Assembly (NCBI GenBank): GCA_004151065.3
Contig: NWUY0300108583.1
Location: 1 to 12,256 of the forward strand
Source of the DNA: Larix sibirica
Taxonomy: Eukaryota; Streptophyta; Pinopsida; Pinales; Pinaceae
Length of the DNA stretch: 12,256 nt
Direction of reading: 5' to 3'
Shown: positions 1 through 9,370 of the stretch, one piece after another
Numbering within the stretch: the first letter of the stretch is position 1
Layout: every line of letters begins with the position of its first letter
Notes under the pieces: generated by a model
Seen by the model: only the letters and a program-made list of their open reading frames with translations
Databases searched by the model: none
Told to the model about the DNA's origin: nothing
Program-made: the position numbers and the translations under genes

Positions 1-480
1 TTCTCTTTCCCTTTTATGTGTTTGATATAAAAATCAAACATACAAATAAATTCCAACCATCTTGTTTTTGTAGCATTCAAAGTCTTATTTTCAACTAAAT
101 ACCTAAACCCATTGTGATTTGTTCTTAACACAAATTTTATGCCCATGAGATCATGTATCAACATATTCAATGCATGTACCATAGAAGCAATCTCTAAGTC
201 ATGTGTGATACAATTCCTTATGATCCTTCAAATTCCTATATCCATAATAGATCACATGCCCATTTGCATAAGAACTCCACCAATTCCTTCTTTGGAAGCA
301 TATTTACATACCAAAAAATATTCATTTGGATCAACAATCTTAAGAATTGGTGTACTAGTGAGCAATATCTTGAGTTGTTGGAAAATTTATTCACATTGTG
401 GAGTCCAATCAAATTTGACTCCTTTCTTCTACAATGATGTAATAGGATGTTCCACTTTTGAGAATACTTCTATAAATATT
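1..480 (-). pseudogene. Ty3/gypsy RNase H remnant, cut by window edge
   Basis: This domain would degrade the RNA of the RNA/DNA hybrid. It begins after the RT thumb with DPNEYFLVCKYASKEGIGG (about 335-275); the family has an Asp before AS, here it is TAT (Tyr) at 302-300. THDLEIASMVHALNM follows near 200-160, keeping the Glu. Then FVLRTNHNGFRYL has AAT (Asn) at 119-117 where the family has Asp. WLEFICMFDFYIKHIKGK reaches the left edge. At least one frameshift lies between the first two blocks. The forward-strand open frames here only shadow this domain. Confidence 0.85.
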
Positions 481-489
481 CTATAGTAT

Positions 490-1300
490 CCATCCAATCC
501 ATAAATGGCCCAAACTATGATATATTTCTAGGTGTATACCATCCCATGATGGATTCAATATTCTATGGATAAAATACCACCCCTTCCTCAAATATAATGT
601 GTCCCAAATACTGAATATTATTTTGATAAAAATAACATTTTCTCATCTTAGCTAAATTTGATGTTCTCTTAGCACTTGCAACACTACTATGAATTGATCT
701 TCATGATCCTCCTCTAATTTGGAATAAACAAGAATTTAATATAGGAATATAATGACAAAATAATCCAAATATTGTTTACATATTCCATTCATCAGGCACA
801 TAAAGGTCGCTAGTTCATTTTGTAACCCAAATGGCACAATACAAACTCATAGTGACCATATTTGGTTCTGAAATTTGTCTTGCTGATGTCTTCTTGTTTT
901 ATCCTCACTTAATGATAGCCTAATCTCAAATATATTTTTGAGAAAATCCTTTCTCCTTTTAGTTGATCAAATAAGGCATCAATTCTAGGTAGAAGATATT
1001 TATTTATAATGGTGACCTTGTTCAATTTCCTGGAGTCAATACATAGCCTTAGAGTTCCATCCTTATTCTTTACAAAGAGTAATGGTTCTCCCTAAGGAGA
1101 TAGACTTGGGAACATGTATCCTTTCTTCAACAATTCTTTTAGCTACATCTGTAAATACTTCAAATCATGTGTACTCATTTTGTATTAGACTTTGGAAATT
1201 GGGGAAACTCCACACATCAAGTCAATAGAACATTCATTGCCCCTTTTTGGTGGAAAACCTGGTATTTCCTCAAAAAAATATGCAAATTCCTATAATACTA
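490..1300 (-). pseudogene. Ty3/gypsy reverse transcriptase remnant, catalytic Asp residues lost
   Basis: A continuous but stop-containing frame runs from about 1272 (EEIPGFPPKRG) through [14 protein letters not shown] and [12 protein letters not shown] to the motif A region. Motif A reads KIYLRLGYH, so the catalytic Asp codon is TAT at 932-930. A frameshift follows near VLC/VPFG. Motif C reads FLY*ILVYSK at 747 downward: the two catalytic Asp positions are TAT (741-739) and TAA (738-736). The thumb includes FYQNNIQYLGHII (about 625-590). In-frame stops replace residues that are usually Trp or Gln, for example SP*GEP and GYH*VRI. Assignment to Ty3/gypsy RT is secure; it is inactive. Confidence 0.9.
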
Positions 1301-1479
1301 GAAAGTCTTCTAAGATCGGGCATTTACACTTTTATGGCTCTTCTGCATAAGCTGCAAATAACTGACACCCTTTCCTGAAACACATTTTCAACTACACAAT
1401 TGGAAATTTTCCTTATGGAAACAGGCCTTAGAATTCCTTTCAATATCTTCTACTTTCCCTCTTCATAAATACATGTGAA

Positions 1480-1840
1480 AGACTTGTTATGACAGTAAAA
1501 AATAACATGATGTGCATCCAACCAATCCATGCCAATAATCACATGATAAGAACCAAGTGAAATTATGTTTAGATTTGCAAAAGTATGGAGTCCATTCATA
1601 TCTAATGGACAACCCCTTACTAAGTCATTGATTTGTATTCTTGTTCCTTCTTATTACTGACTCGTGGACTTTTCATGCTTACTTCTCTTTAGTTGAAATA
1701 TTTCAATTAAATTAGGAGGAATATAAAGTGACTTGCTTTAGAATCATTGAGAATGAAAATAGGTTGATTGAAAATCTTACTTTCAACCTCAATCATGTGG
1801 GATTGATGCTTTTCATATCTATTATCCAGGCTACATATAT
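1480..1840 (-). pseudogene. Ty3/gypsy aspartic protease remnant
   Basis: This domain would process the polyprotein. Upstream is HQSHMIEVESKI, then FILNDSKASH (about 1760-1731), which corresponds to the active-site loop. The family motif is D-S/T-G; here the Asp remains but the Gly is replaced by Lys. A short deletion then shifts the frame near 1727. The second half contains INDLVRGCPLDMNGLH and LGSYHVIIGMDWLDAHHVI (about 1630-1510), the typical C-terminal part of this protease family. The altered active-site loop and the broken frame rule out function. It lies between gag and RT as expected. Confidence 0.8.
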
Positions 1841-1869
1841 TATGGGGATGTTTCTGGACACATCCCCCA

Positions 1870-3000
1870 TTGTAATTTATTCATGAATGTTGTGCACAAT
1901 CCTCATTCTATATCCCTTATGAGGACAATATCTTTATAAGTGATCTCCTTCACATCCCCAACACTTGATTTGTTGCCTTTTTTAATTTTCTTGTGACTTT
2001 GCCATCATAGGTCCATGCTGAGTTGGATTGCTTTGTTGATACGAGTTTAACTAGTTCTTGGTCCCAATCCTTCTTATCTCTCCAAGAATTTTGATCACTA
2101 TCCTTATCTTTGTTTTGATCATACACGCATTTGGATTTTCAGATTACTTCGTCAAGAGTCTTGGCAACTCATCAAACTAAATTTTTTCCTTGTAGAATGA
2201 AGGTAACCCACTCAAGAAATTATTTATCTTTACTTTATTCTCTTTGAGAAACCCAACATATCTAAGAGATTCCAAAAAAATTATTTCATACTCTTCCATA
2301 GAAATGTTTCCCAACGTGATTTCAAGGAACTCCTCCATCTTATTCTTGTAGTAATTCTCTAGTAGATACTTCCGTTGACAGTAGATTTTGAACTACCTCC
2401 ATGAGATCTTCTTTTCACTGAAATGCTTCACTTGGACTAGATAATCTTGTCAAATGGAAACCTTTCCTTGAATATTGTAAATAACAATTCTAGTTTCCAT
2501 ATTAGAGGAATAGACATGCAATTGGAGATATTTCCTCATCCGCAATAACTAGGCTTCAACATATTCATCTCTATTGTTCTCACCATCAAAATTTGGTAGA
2601 TTAATATTCCTTAACTCTCCTTGTAGTTCATGTTTTACATGTATTTATTATATATGATCGGGGATCTTTCTAAGATGCTCCTAGACTCTTTAAATAAGTT
2701 TGAATTCCTATCTACATGAGGTGGTGCATAGTGATATCTATGAATACTAGTATCACCCTTGGAATGCATAGATATTTCATTTGATCTCTTGTTTGAACAT
2801 TACTTCTTTCTTTATCATGAAATGAGGCTAACACAATTTGCATTTTCCTCAATGGAAGGTTCAAACTATGCATCAATTGAGTATTCAACTGATTTTTCTT
2901 CTCCCGAGCCACTAACATCCTTTCATTATCTTCTCTACAGCTTTGCAACTCCATTATCAAGGTAAATTCATTGTTTCTACCAACTCCACTATTTCAAAGT
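1870..3000 (-). pseudogene. gag: Ty3/gypsy gag remnant with CCHC zinc knuckle
   Basis: Gag would form the virus-like particle and bind the element RNA. The N-terminal part (about 2993-2715) is a charged, probably helical stretch containing ELQSCREDNERMLVAREK. The core follows at about 2640-2180, with GELRNINLPNFDGENN, then EEFLEITLGNISMEEYE and NNFLSGLPSFYKEKI, which fit the retrotransposon gag family. At 1963-1925 there is a zinc knuckle reading CWGCEGDHL*RYC, so Cys, Cys, His, Cys are all present but a TAA sits where the family usually has an aromatic residue. Many other stops and at least two frameshifts are present. No single start is convincing. It precedes the protease, as expected for a gag-pol. 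Confidence 0.82.
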
Positions 3001-3167
3001 TGGTTCTGTGCCCGTTAGATTCTGTTTCTTCATTCCCCACACTAATATTATGACTTCTAGCTTCTTCTTCAAGGTTATATGGAAGTTCCTCTTTTGCTAT
3101 TTTTTTCTCAGTACTATTCTGAATCTCTAAACTATGTTAGGTCTAATACAAACATGTACCTACAATG
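3001..3167 (-). other. Gap between gag remnant and LINE A tail
   Basis: About 165 bases with no secure coding match. One minus-strand frame reads an acidic stretch (KEELPYNLEEEARS) that could be the far N-terminus of gag, but I have no family landmark to confirm it. The right end, ACCTACAATGT at 3158, is the possible LINE target site. Confidence 0.4.
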
Positions 3168-3392
3168 TTTTTTTTTCACACTGGAAAAAAACAACTTTTT
3201 ATTAAAAAAAGTACATCCAACGAGGACAATCGAGATGCTAACTCCAATAACTTTCCAAAATATGCCAAACAAAACACCTTACAACAAGATTCTAAACTAT
3301 TCACATAAAAGACTAACTTTTTACAGAAAAAAAAATACATGACCAAAATGCTGCCTACAAACACTATAAATCCTTCAACAGAAAGGTAAAAA
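3168..3392 (-). other. LINE A 3' UTR and poly(A) tail
   Basis: The ORF2 stop is TAA at 3395-3393. The following 216 bases have no coding similarity I recognise and end in nine A on the minus strand (T-run 3168-3176). Just before the tail lie a T-run (complement of 3185-3191) and a short GC-containing spacer, so T-tract, spacer and tail can pair as a small terminal stem-loop. No polyadenylation signal stands out beyond general A/T richness. Forward and reverse open frames across this interval look like chance. Confidence 0.7.
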
Positions 3393-3830
3393 TTATGACT
3401 TGATCATAACTCCATCCATGTACTCCTCAGAGTAGATCTTGCCATCCATAGGGTCCAAGGAAAGCTTTGATAAAGCATCGGCTTCCCCATTGAAATGCCT
3501 GAAAATGTGTCTAAATGATATATAAGAGAAGTCCGATATAAGAGTAGAAATCCTCTTCATCCAGCCTTCGAACACTATCGAATATAAGGAATATCTTCCA
3601 CAGGCCCAGTCAATCATACAAAGCGAGTCCCTGACCGCTTGAAAGGATTATAATCCTTTGAGTCTAGAAAACCATAATAGACCCCAAAGAACGATGAACT
3701 CCTCTCTCGTATTTGTTCCCAATACAACTTTCAAGGTAAGAAGGAAAACATGTCCAATTCCAAACTTTAGTATGATCCCTGCACCACATAAACCAGATTA
3801 TGCCATGCCATCAAAATATCCCAAAGGGAA
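3393..3830 (-). other. LINE A C-terminal RNase H domain (RVT_3-like)
   Basis: An RNase H is fused at the end of ORF2, as in a subset of plant L1-type LINEs. The four acidic positions expected from the family are all present: Asp in GYFDGMA (codon 3812-3810), Glu in GTNTREEFIVLW (about 3720-3690), Asp in AVRDSLCMIDWACG (about 3635) and Asp in GEADALSK (3479-3477). The last 75 codons form an open frame starting MIDWACGRYSL at 3617. The upstream part carries stops (GMA*SGL and a TAA before SFQAV) and frame changes. It is better preserved than its counterpart in LINE B. Confidence 0.85.
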
Positions 3831-4069
3831 TGAGAAGTTCGTTTTAGAAAAAATTTGTAACCTCAGACTCTTGTAGAGCTGGGTAATTCTGCCACCGAAT
3901 AACAAGTTGAAATCCTGGTAATGAGCACAAATACAGGGGTCTCTAAATTTTGGAAAATTAGCCTATTACGGGCTTTCCAAACCTCCCAAACAACAAAGAC
4001 GATAAGTGGTCTTTCATCTTTTTTACAATCAAACAAATGTTTTCGATTATCATCAAATGTTGTCTGATT

Positions 4070-4516
4070 CTAGGATATAGAAAAATGGAGAATCTTACCC
4101 ATCTCTCTCCAAAGAGATTGAAAGAAATGACAAGATCCAAATAAATTATTAACATCCTTCGAATAAGATTGGCATAGTAAACAACATCCTAGACCCATAA
4201 AACCACGTTTCTGTAGATTCTGCCATGTAAGAATCTTATTATGTAATACCAACCATATAAAACATATGATTTTAAGAGGACAATTAATAGACCATAGTTT
4301 CTTTGACCACCACCGAGGTAGAAAAATTTGATGAGCTTCCAGAAAATAGGTGTAAGCTAAGTTAGCACTGACCTTCCCATGAAAAGTATTGTAATACCAT
4401 ATGATTTTATCCTCCTCTTGTGTCAAAAAGATACCATCCTGTTGTAAGTTTTCAACATATAAATCCCATTTAGAAGCAAGAGAAGGCTCTAACTTAAGTC
4501 CACTGCATATATCCAT
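4070..4516 (-). other. LINE A zinc-finger region of RT C-terminus (zf-RVT type)
   Basis: This 148-codon open stretch lies downstream of the RT thumb. It contains KIIWYYNTFHGKVSANLAY, WWSKKLWSINCPLK and the finger CCLLCQSYSKDVNNLFGSC. The family pattern is Cys-x2-Cys, then His before Leu-Phe, then Cys. Here the first two and last Cys are present but the His position is Asn (VNNLF). Upstream, the stretch 4660-4555 (IYLAINPILGFGQGFKL) belongs to the same protein in another frame, so a frameshift lies near 4550. The exact role of this region in LINEs is not well defined; nucleic-acid binding is usually assumed. Confidence 0.82.
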
Positions 4517-5043
4517 TTAACATAACTGACTTCTTGAGAGATCATAGTTTGTTTAAGAACATATAAATTTTGTCTATGCAGAGCCTCTATGATCCCCCGT
4601 GAAAGCTTGAAACCTTGTCCAAATCCAAGAATAGGATTGATGGCAAGGTAAATTTGAGTCCCTCAAGCTGTAAACCAACTAATATCATGATTGATAATTG
4701 GAAATGATTTGACCAAGATCCTCCATAGAGAATATCCGCAAGAAACATTTTTACAATTACGAATCCAAAATACCGGAGACAATATTTTTAGGTACATTGC
4801 TTTCACAACTTTGCCCCAGAGATCTGTAACAAAAATGCACTGCCATAAATTCTTGGCACATAAAGAAAGATTGAAACAATAAAGATCCTTGATGCCCCAT
4901 CCACCTAAGTTCTTAGGCATGGACGGATATTCCCAAGAGGATAAATGAAATTTGGAAACCTCCAAATTTCCTTCCCAGAGAAACTGGAAAATTAACCTTC
5001 GAATAGCTGAGATGACAGAACAAGGTACCTATAAAAGGGAAAA

Positions 5044-6060
5044 CTAGTAAACCGGTATGCTCTGTAAAACATAACATATCAAAGTGAGGCATCCTCCCAA
5101 AGACAAACACCTATAATCCCGTGAGCCGATCTTGCTCTGAATTATTTTTATGAGCGAATTCCAATCAGACAATTTGTAACCAATGGGATTCAATATGAAT
5201 CCCAAATATTTGATCTCATTTCCCAAATCTGTCATCTAACATGGGAAGATTGAGCCATTCTGATCCATTAATCCAGGGTCCTGACACTGATAAATAAAAC
5301 AAGAGTTTTGTGCACTTATCTCCATACCTAAAGCATCACAAAATATAGATATAATATGTTTATATTGTCTCCATTCCAAAGTAGAACCTTCCCCAAATAG
5401 AAGAACATCATCAACGAATAATAGGTGAGAATTAAAGAGAAAATTTGCAAATTTTATCTCTTTTATAAGCCTTTTCTTCTTTTCCTCCTGGATCAACAAA
5501 CTGAGACCTTCAATGGCCAGAATGAACAAATATGGTGAAAGTGGCAGCCATACCCGAGCCCCCTATCACCACTGAAAAAATAAGAATGGGAATCATTTAT
5601 TAAAACCACATATCTCATTGAGCCGATACATGCCATAATCCAATTCACAATCTCCACAACCATACGTATTTGGATAAAGATGAATCCGAGATAGGCCCAA
5701 TCAACCCTGTCATAAGCCGTAACAAGATCCATCTTAAAAATAAAAGCATCCTATTTATTAGTCGTTACAGAATATAAACCTTCTTGATCGACACCAACCG
5801 CATCAAGAATATGACGATTTTTAATAAAACCAACTTATTCTTCAGAGACATGTCTTCCAAGAAATTGTTTAAGATGCTCAAATATAATATTGGAGATGAT
5901 TTTATACAAAAGGTACACAACGAGATAGGTTTGTAATCATTGAAATCCTATGGCTTATCCTTCTTGGGAACAAGGGCAATATAAGTAGAATTCATGTTTC
6001 CCGGTACATGACCCCAGTCTTTGTTTAGTTTCATTAAAAACCACTATGAGGTCTCTGCCA
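5044..6060 (-). other. LINE A reverse transcriptase domain
   Basis: The palm and fingers begin near LVPKKDKP*DFNDY (about 5985-5940) and continue in another frame with LLYKIISNI and FIKNRHILDAV. Motif A is KMDLVTAYDRVDW (5735-5697) with its Asp intact. The motif B region reads GLGYGC and then shifts frame near 5543: the other frame continues LSPYLFILAIEGLSL, so one base appears to be missing. Motif C is HLLFVDDVLLFG, with FVDD at 5418-5407 intact. KYLGFILNPIGYKLSDWN and LSLGGCLTLICYVLQ (to 5044) are the usual thumb-side blocks. The match to the non-LTR RT family is unambiguous. Stops and the motif B frameshift inactivate it. Confidence 0.92.
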
Positions 6061-6681
6061 AATATATCGAGGAAATAAGAAAAAACTCCACAATCCATTC
6101 ATCTGGGCCAGGAATTTGGTCTTTAGCAGACATATTCAAAACTTCAACACTTCATCATCTACAATATGTTTTCCAACAACCTAACATTTTTTCATAGTGT
6201 CTAGTTGATTTTCCAAATTTGAGACATTTTTGTTTGTATAAATGTCCTTGAAATGTTTAATAGCATCCTCTTTCAAAGAAAGATTATCACAAATGACTTG
6301 ATTCTAGTCATCCCTAATATCCCAAATTGCATTGGTCAAATGCCTCTAGATAGCAAAGTGATGGAAAATATTGGTATTATTATCCCCCACTTTTATCCAT
6401 ACAACTGTACTTTTTTGCCTCCAAGATTCTTCAATATGCCTAAGGATCTTCTTTTTTTTCTCCTCTAATTTAGTAATATGTTCCCTTCTTTCCACAGAGA
6501 ATAAATTTTCATCCAAACAACATGCAAAAGCTTGAATTTCTGTATCAATCTCGACCAGATCTTTAGCATTCTCGGCTTTCTTCACCTTTTCCCATTTTAT
6601 AACCTCTGATTTAAGCAATGATAACTTCTTGATCAAACTCTTTAATGGAGGGAGTTGAACCTCTAAGGAAAAATCACTCAA

Positions 6682-7463
6682 CTAGGAACATACCATATCA
6701 CAAAAAGACGGTTCTTCCAACCAAGTAGGATTAAATTTAAAAGGATAATGATATAAACTACAATCAAAATCCAACTGGAGAATCAAAACCTTATGATCAG
6801 AGATACCTACTGCATATGACCAAGAATGAAATATTCCCACCAAGTCACATAAAAAATCTGCCATGAAAAATCTATCAATCCTTTTGGCTATCCCCACACC
6901 CCCACATCTACCATTGGACCATGTTGGAACCAATATATTTGGAGAAATATCCATCAGTTTGGCATCATCAAATATGGACACAAAATAGTCAGTAAACGCA
7001 TCCATTTATTGACCGGCCCCTCAGGTCTCCTTGGAAGACAACGTGAAGTTGAGGTCTCCTGCTAAAATGAGGGAAGAATCCTGCAAGATACCACTGTCAA
7101 TAATCGTATCCCAGTAAGGCTTACGATGTTGATAGGGAGAGTAAATATTCAAGATTCGAATGACTTGATGAAATCCTTTAAGCTTCCATTTGACCATGAT
7201 ACCTACAATGGTGCGAAAATATTTCAAATCAGCCAAAGCAAGGTTCCACGCAATAAGGGTACCTCCAGATAAACCCAAAGAATCCAGGGCACACACCCTC
7301 CAAAAAGATTTGATTTTGAGAAAATATTTGACTGCATCCTGAGCACTAGTTATAGTCTCCTGCAACAAGACCACAACCGAACTGACCACATCCAAAAATG
7401 TTTAAATGCATCTCTCTTCGGGCCGTTGTAGAGCCCTCAAATATTAAAAGAAACAATATTCAT
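6682..7463 (-). other. LINE A AP endonuclease domain
   Basis: This is the apurinic/apyrimidinic-type endonuclease that makes the first-strand nick, within ORF2. Visible landmarks in order: FNI at the N-terminus (catalytic Asn region), VVLLQET (metal-binding Glu), LGLSGGTLIAWN, ILNIYSPYQ, LILAGDLNFTL (Asp and Asn of the family GDFN motif) and GISDHKVLIL, where SDH lies at 6801-6793 and supplies the catalytic His. The catalytic residues I can identify are therefore still present. The frame is broken by TGA at the FNI*GL site, a one-base frameshift near 7400, and TGA plus TAA just after LSSKET (7023-7006). It is dead by interruption rather than by active-site loss. Confidence 0.88.
7460..7463 (-). 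promoter_or_regulatory. ORF1 stop / ORF2 start overlap (ATGA)
   Basis: On the minus strand the sequence TTTTTTCAATGAATATTG contains the ORF1 stop (CAA TGA, frame of the Ser-rich tail) and the ORF2 start (ATG AAT ATT). They overlap by four bases. This arrangement is compatible with ORF2 translation by termination and reinitiation, but the sequence alone does not prove it. The ORF1 tail frame used here lies downstream of a frameshift, so the overlap assumes that frame was the ancestral one. Confidence 0.65.
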
Positions 7464-7560
7464 TGAAAAAATCCAATGGGGGATGCAGAATCTCTAAGAG
7501 CCCCAGATGAAGAAGAAAGAGTATTGTTCACCCTGGATAAACCCTTGTCAAATAAAGAGG

Positions 7561-7574
7561 AAACCCTAGGGTTT
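7561..7574. promoter_or_regulatory. AAACCCTAGGGTTT palindrome (double telo-box-like)
   Basis: A perfect 14-base palindrome made of the plant telo-box core on both strands lies in the Ser-rich tail of LINE A ORF1. There it encodes part of a Asn-Pro-Arg-Val stretch, so it may be coincidental. It is about 100 bases upstream of the ORF2 start. Confidence 0.35.
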
Positions 7575-9370
7575 GAACATACATGATCCTGCAAAGGAGA
7601 AACCCCAGATGGCCTAACACAACTCTTATCTCTTTTTTATTTTCTAGCCTTCCAAATAGTCAAATTCCCATTAAAGATGGATGAAATAGGAATAACATCC
7701 GAGGAATTCAGGGAAACAGAACAAGGGATCTATAGTTCCGAGGATCCTCATTTGAAGGACGGATGGAATCCGATAGAGGGGAAGATGAGAGCTCAATCCC
7801 AAGAGGGTTTAAATTTATGCCTTTGTGAGGGTTCTTTGATAGAGAATCATGGGAGAGAGTAGACGAACCCTCAGGAACCTCTCCAGATAAAGAAGCACCC
7901 TTCCTACCAAATTACACCAAAGTCCCCCCCACTGAATTGTCCAGACAAGAAAACTTCGGAGGTTTCATAAATGACCTCTCCCGAGGCACACCCCTAACAT
8001 CCCCAGTATGAACACCCGACTGAGGACCACCCATTTTAGGAGAAATAGAGGCCAAAGCTAACAGAAAAGAAACATCCTCTGGGGCATCATCATTAAGATA
8101 TTCATTTATAACAGACAAAGACCTTAAAATATCTTTAGCAGACAAGAATTTTAAAAGTATCGGAATAGTTTTAACAAAATTACCAATGAAATCCATAGCC
8201 AAATTAATATCCAGAGGAAGGGGGAAAAGATAGTCACCATCCAATTCCTCTTGAGAATGCAACAATCTAGCATCAATGGATTTCGACCTTCTTGAGCCCC
8301 TTGATGGACAATGTTCCTTAGAGTGTTTGATCTCCCTACATAGATGGAAACAAAAAGGAACTCGCTAGTAATTCAACCTTTGGATGAACGAGCCACCCTC
8401 CCACACAATATCCAACTCTCCTAGTAACCCCTCCTCAGAATCAAGCTCAACTAGCATTCTCGGGAAATTTATTTCCATCCCCAACAAGGTTTCATCTTCG
8501 ATTAAGATGAAATGCCCAATAGAATTAGCCACAGTAAGAAACCCTTTAAGGTTCCATGGGTGCAGGGGGAAACCAGGGAGGATAACTCACAAGTGACGAC
8601 ACAAGAGTTTTTATTTTCGTGGATCAAAATCAGAGTGCCAACGAGAGAGGACGAGGGAACCTTGACTCAATACCAAAAATCTGTATTCAATAACCCTTCT
8701 ATCCTCCTCAGAGAGAAATTGAAAAACCATCCACCCATTTACAAGTATCAAAACCCTCGACATATTGAGAATAAGCGGCTTCCATCTTTGATGAACCCAA
8801 CCTAAAACCTCAGCACGGGAAAGTTTTATGTATTCGAACTTCCCTATTAAATCCCTTTGTGATAGAGTAGAGACCATGTCGAAAGTAACGTCTTTAGCTA
8901 GAATGCACAAGGGTCTCCCCTTCTTTTCCTTTTCAAAATTTAAATGGACATCTGGAGAATATACCTTCCTTCTCCGTGAGGACTTATTTGCACTAGAATT
9001 CTGTACCCGGACAAGCTCGATGTCAAAAACCCTGCAATCATCCCCACAAATAGTCCCATTTGCAACCTAACTAATCCCCCTAGAAACCAAAGAAACAGGC
9101 CATGGCTCATATATCACCATGGATAAAGGGTTTGTTTTGATAGACCCTTGAAAAGACCCACCGCGTGAAGGGGTAAAACCTACAGACCTCACACTGCCAA
9201 CACATGGTGGATTAAAAAAAGACAAAAATTCAAAGACATTACCAGACTCCATATCACATAACCAATAAGAAGTCACAATAAGTAGTACAAAAGAGTAAAC
9301 CCCACCCAGGAAAAAGATAGGCACAAAATATTCTTCTAATAAAAAATCTCGTGCACAGAATACACAGAAT

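Larger units (their letters stand above)
1..3160 (-). mobile_element. Decayed Ty3/gypsy LTR retrotransposon, internal part
   Basis: Translating the minus strand piecewise gives, from high to low coordinates, a gag, a CCHC knuckle, an aspartic protease, a reverse transcriptase and an RNase H. This is the order of a Ty3/gypsy polyprotein. Recognisable landmarks include [23 protein letters not shown] and YLGHII in RT and WLEFICMFDFYIKHIKGK in RNase H. Stops and frameshifts interrupt every domain, so it is a fossil. The integrase and 3' LTR would lie left of position 1. The 5' LTR and primer-binding site are not visible; the right part seems separated by the LINE insertion near 3168. The clade within Ty3/gypsy cannot be assigned without the integrase C-terminus. 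Confidence 0.9.
3393..7463 (-). pseudogene. LINE A ORF2: endonuclease, RT, zinc finger, RNase H (degenerate)
   Basis: ORF2 would nick the target and reverse-transcribe the element RNA by target-primed reverse transcription. The ATG at 7463-7461 begins MNIVSFNI*GLYNGPKRD, the usual endonuclease N-terminus, with TGA where Arg is normal. The span to the TAA at 3395 is 4071 bases, about 1357 codons, which is normal for a plant LINE with RNase H. Domains in order: endonuclease 7463-6710, linker to about 6350, RT about 6060-5040, thumb/connection to 4663, zinc-finger region about 4400-4070, RNase H about 3830-3393. Frameshifts are visible near 7400, in 6100-5900, near 5543, near 4550 and after 4070. 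In-frame stops include TGA and TAA near 7020-7006, TAG at 6684, TAG after PVY at 5044 and TAA before the ATG at 4516. Confidence 0.9.
7460..9252 (-). pseudogene. LINE A ORF1: gag-like protein with DUF4283 and degenerate CCHC knuckle
   Basis: ORF1 would bind the element RNA as its gag-like partner. I place the start at the ATG 9252-9250 (MESGNVFEFLSFFNPPCVG), the first ATG of the frame. One frame then runs to about 7712 with stops at RGIS*VAN, DPRK*KLL, RHL*VILPG, LNY*RVPF and GGTLV*FGR. The DUF4283-like part is at 8910-8470, with LPQRD-like LSQRDLIGKFEYIKLSR, VNGWMVFQFLSEEDR and LVLSRWHSDFDP. A knuckle near 8350-8300 reads CFHLCREIKHSKEHC; its first Cys is displaced compared with Cys-x2-Cys-x4-His-x4-Cys. 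After a one-base frameshift near 7712 a Ser-rich tail (SLFDKGLSRVNNTLSSSSG) continues to a TGA at 7462-7460. Length would be about 597 residues. Confidence 0.85.

Noticed and set aside
139-486. Forward-strand 115-codon open frame
   Set aside because: It lies opposite the gypsy RNase H and RT thumb, whose conserved blocks are on the minus strand. The forward translation has no recognisable domain.
3001-3167. 5' LTR or primer-binding site of the gypsy element
   Set aside because: No tRNA-complementary stretch next to a TG...CA boundary could be recognised, and no repeat of an LTR is in the window.
3958-4155. Minus-strand 65-codon open frame
   Set aside because: The neighbouring frame gives FVVWEVWKARNRLIFQN, the expected ORF2 linker before RNase H; this one is a shadow.
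4913-5110. Minus-strand open frame beginning MFVFGRMPHFDML
   Set aside because: It is an alternative frame of ORF2. The true frame, running through 5235-4663, gives the expected RT thumb blocks and continues to PKNLGGWGIKDLYCF.
7677-8805. Forward-strand open frames opposite ORF1 of LINE A
   Set aside because: The minus strand carries one long frame with a DUF4283-like domain and knuckle here; the forward frames are shadows.
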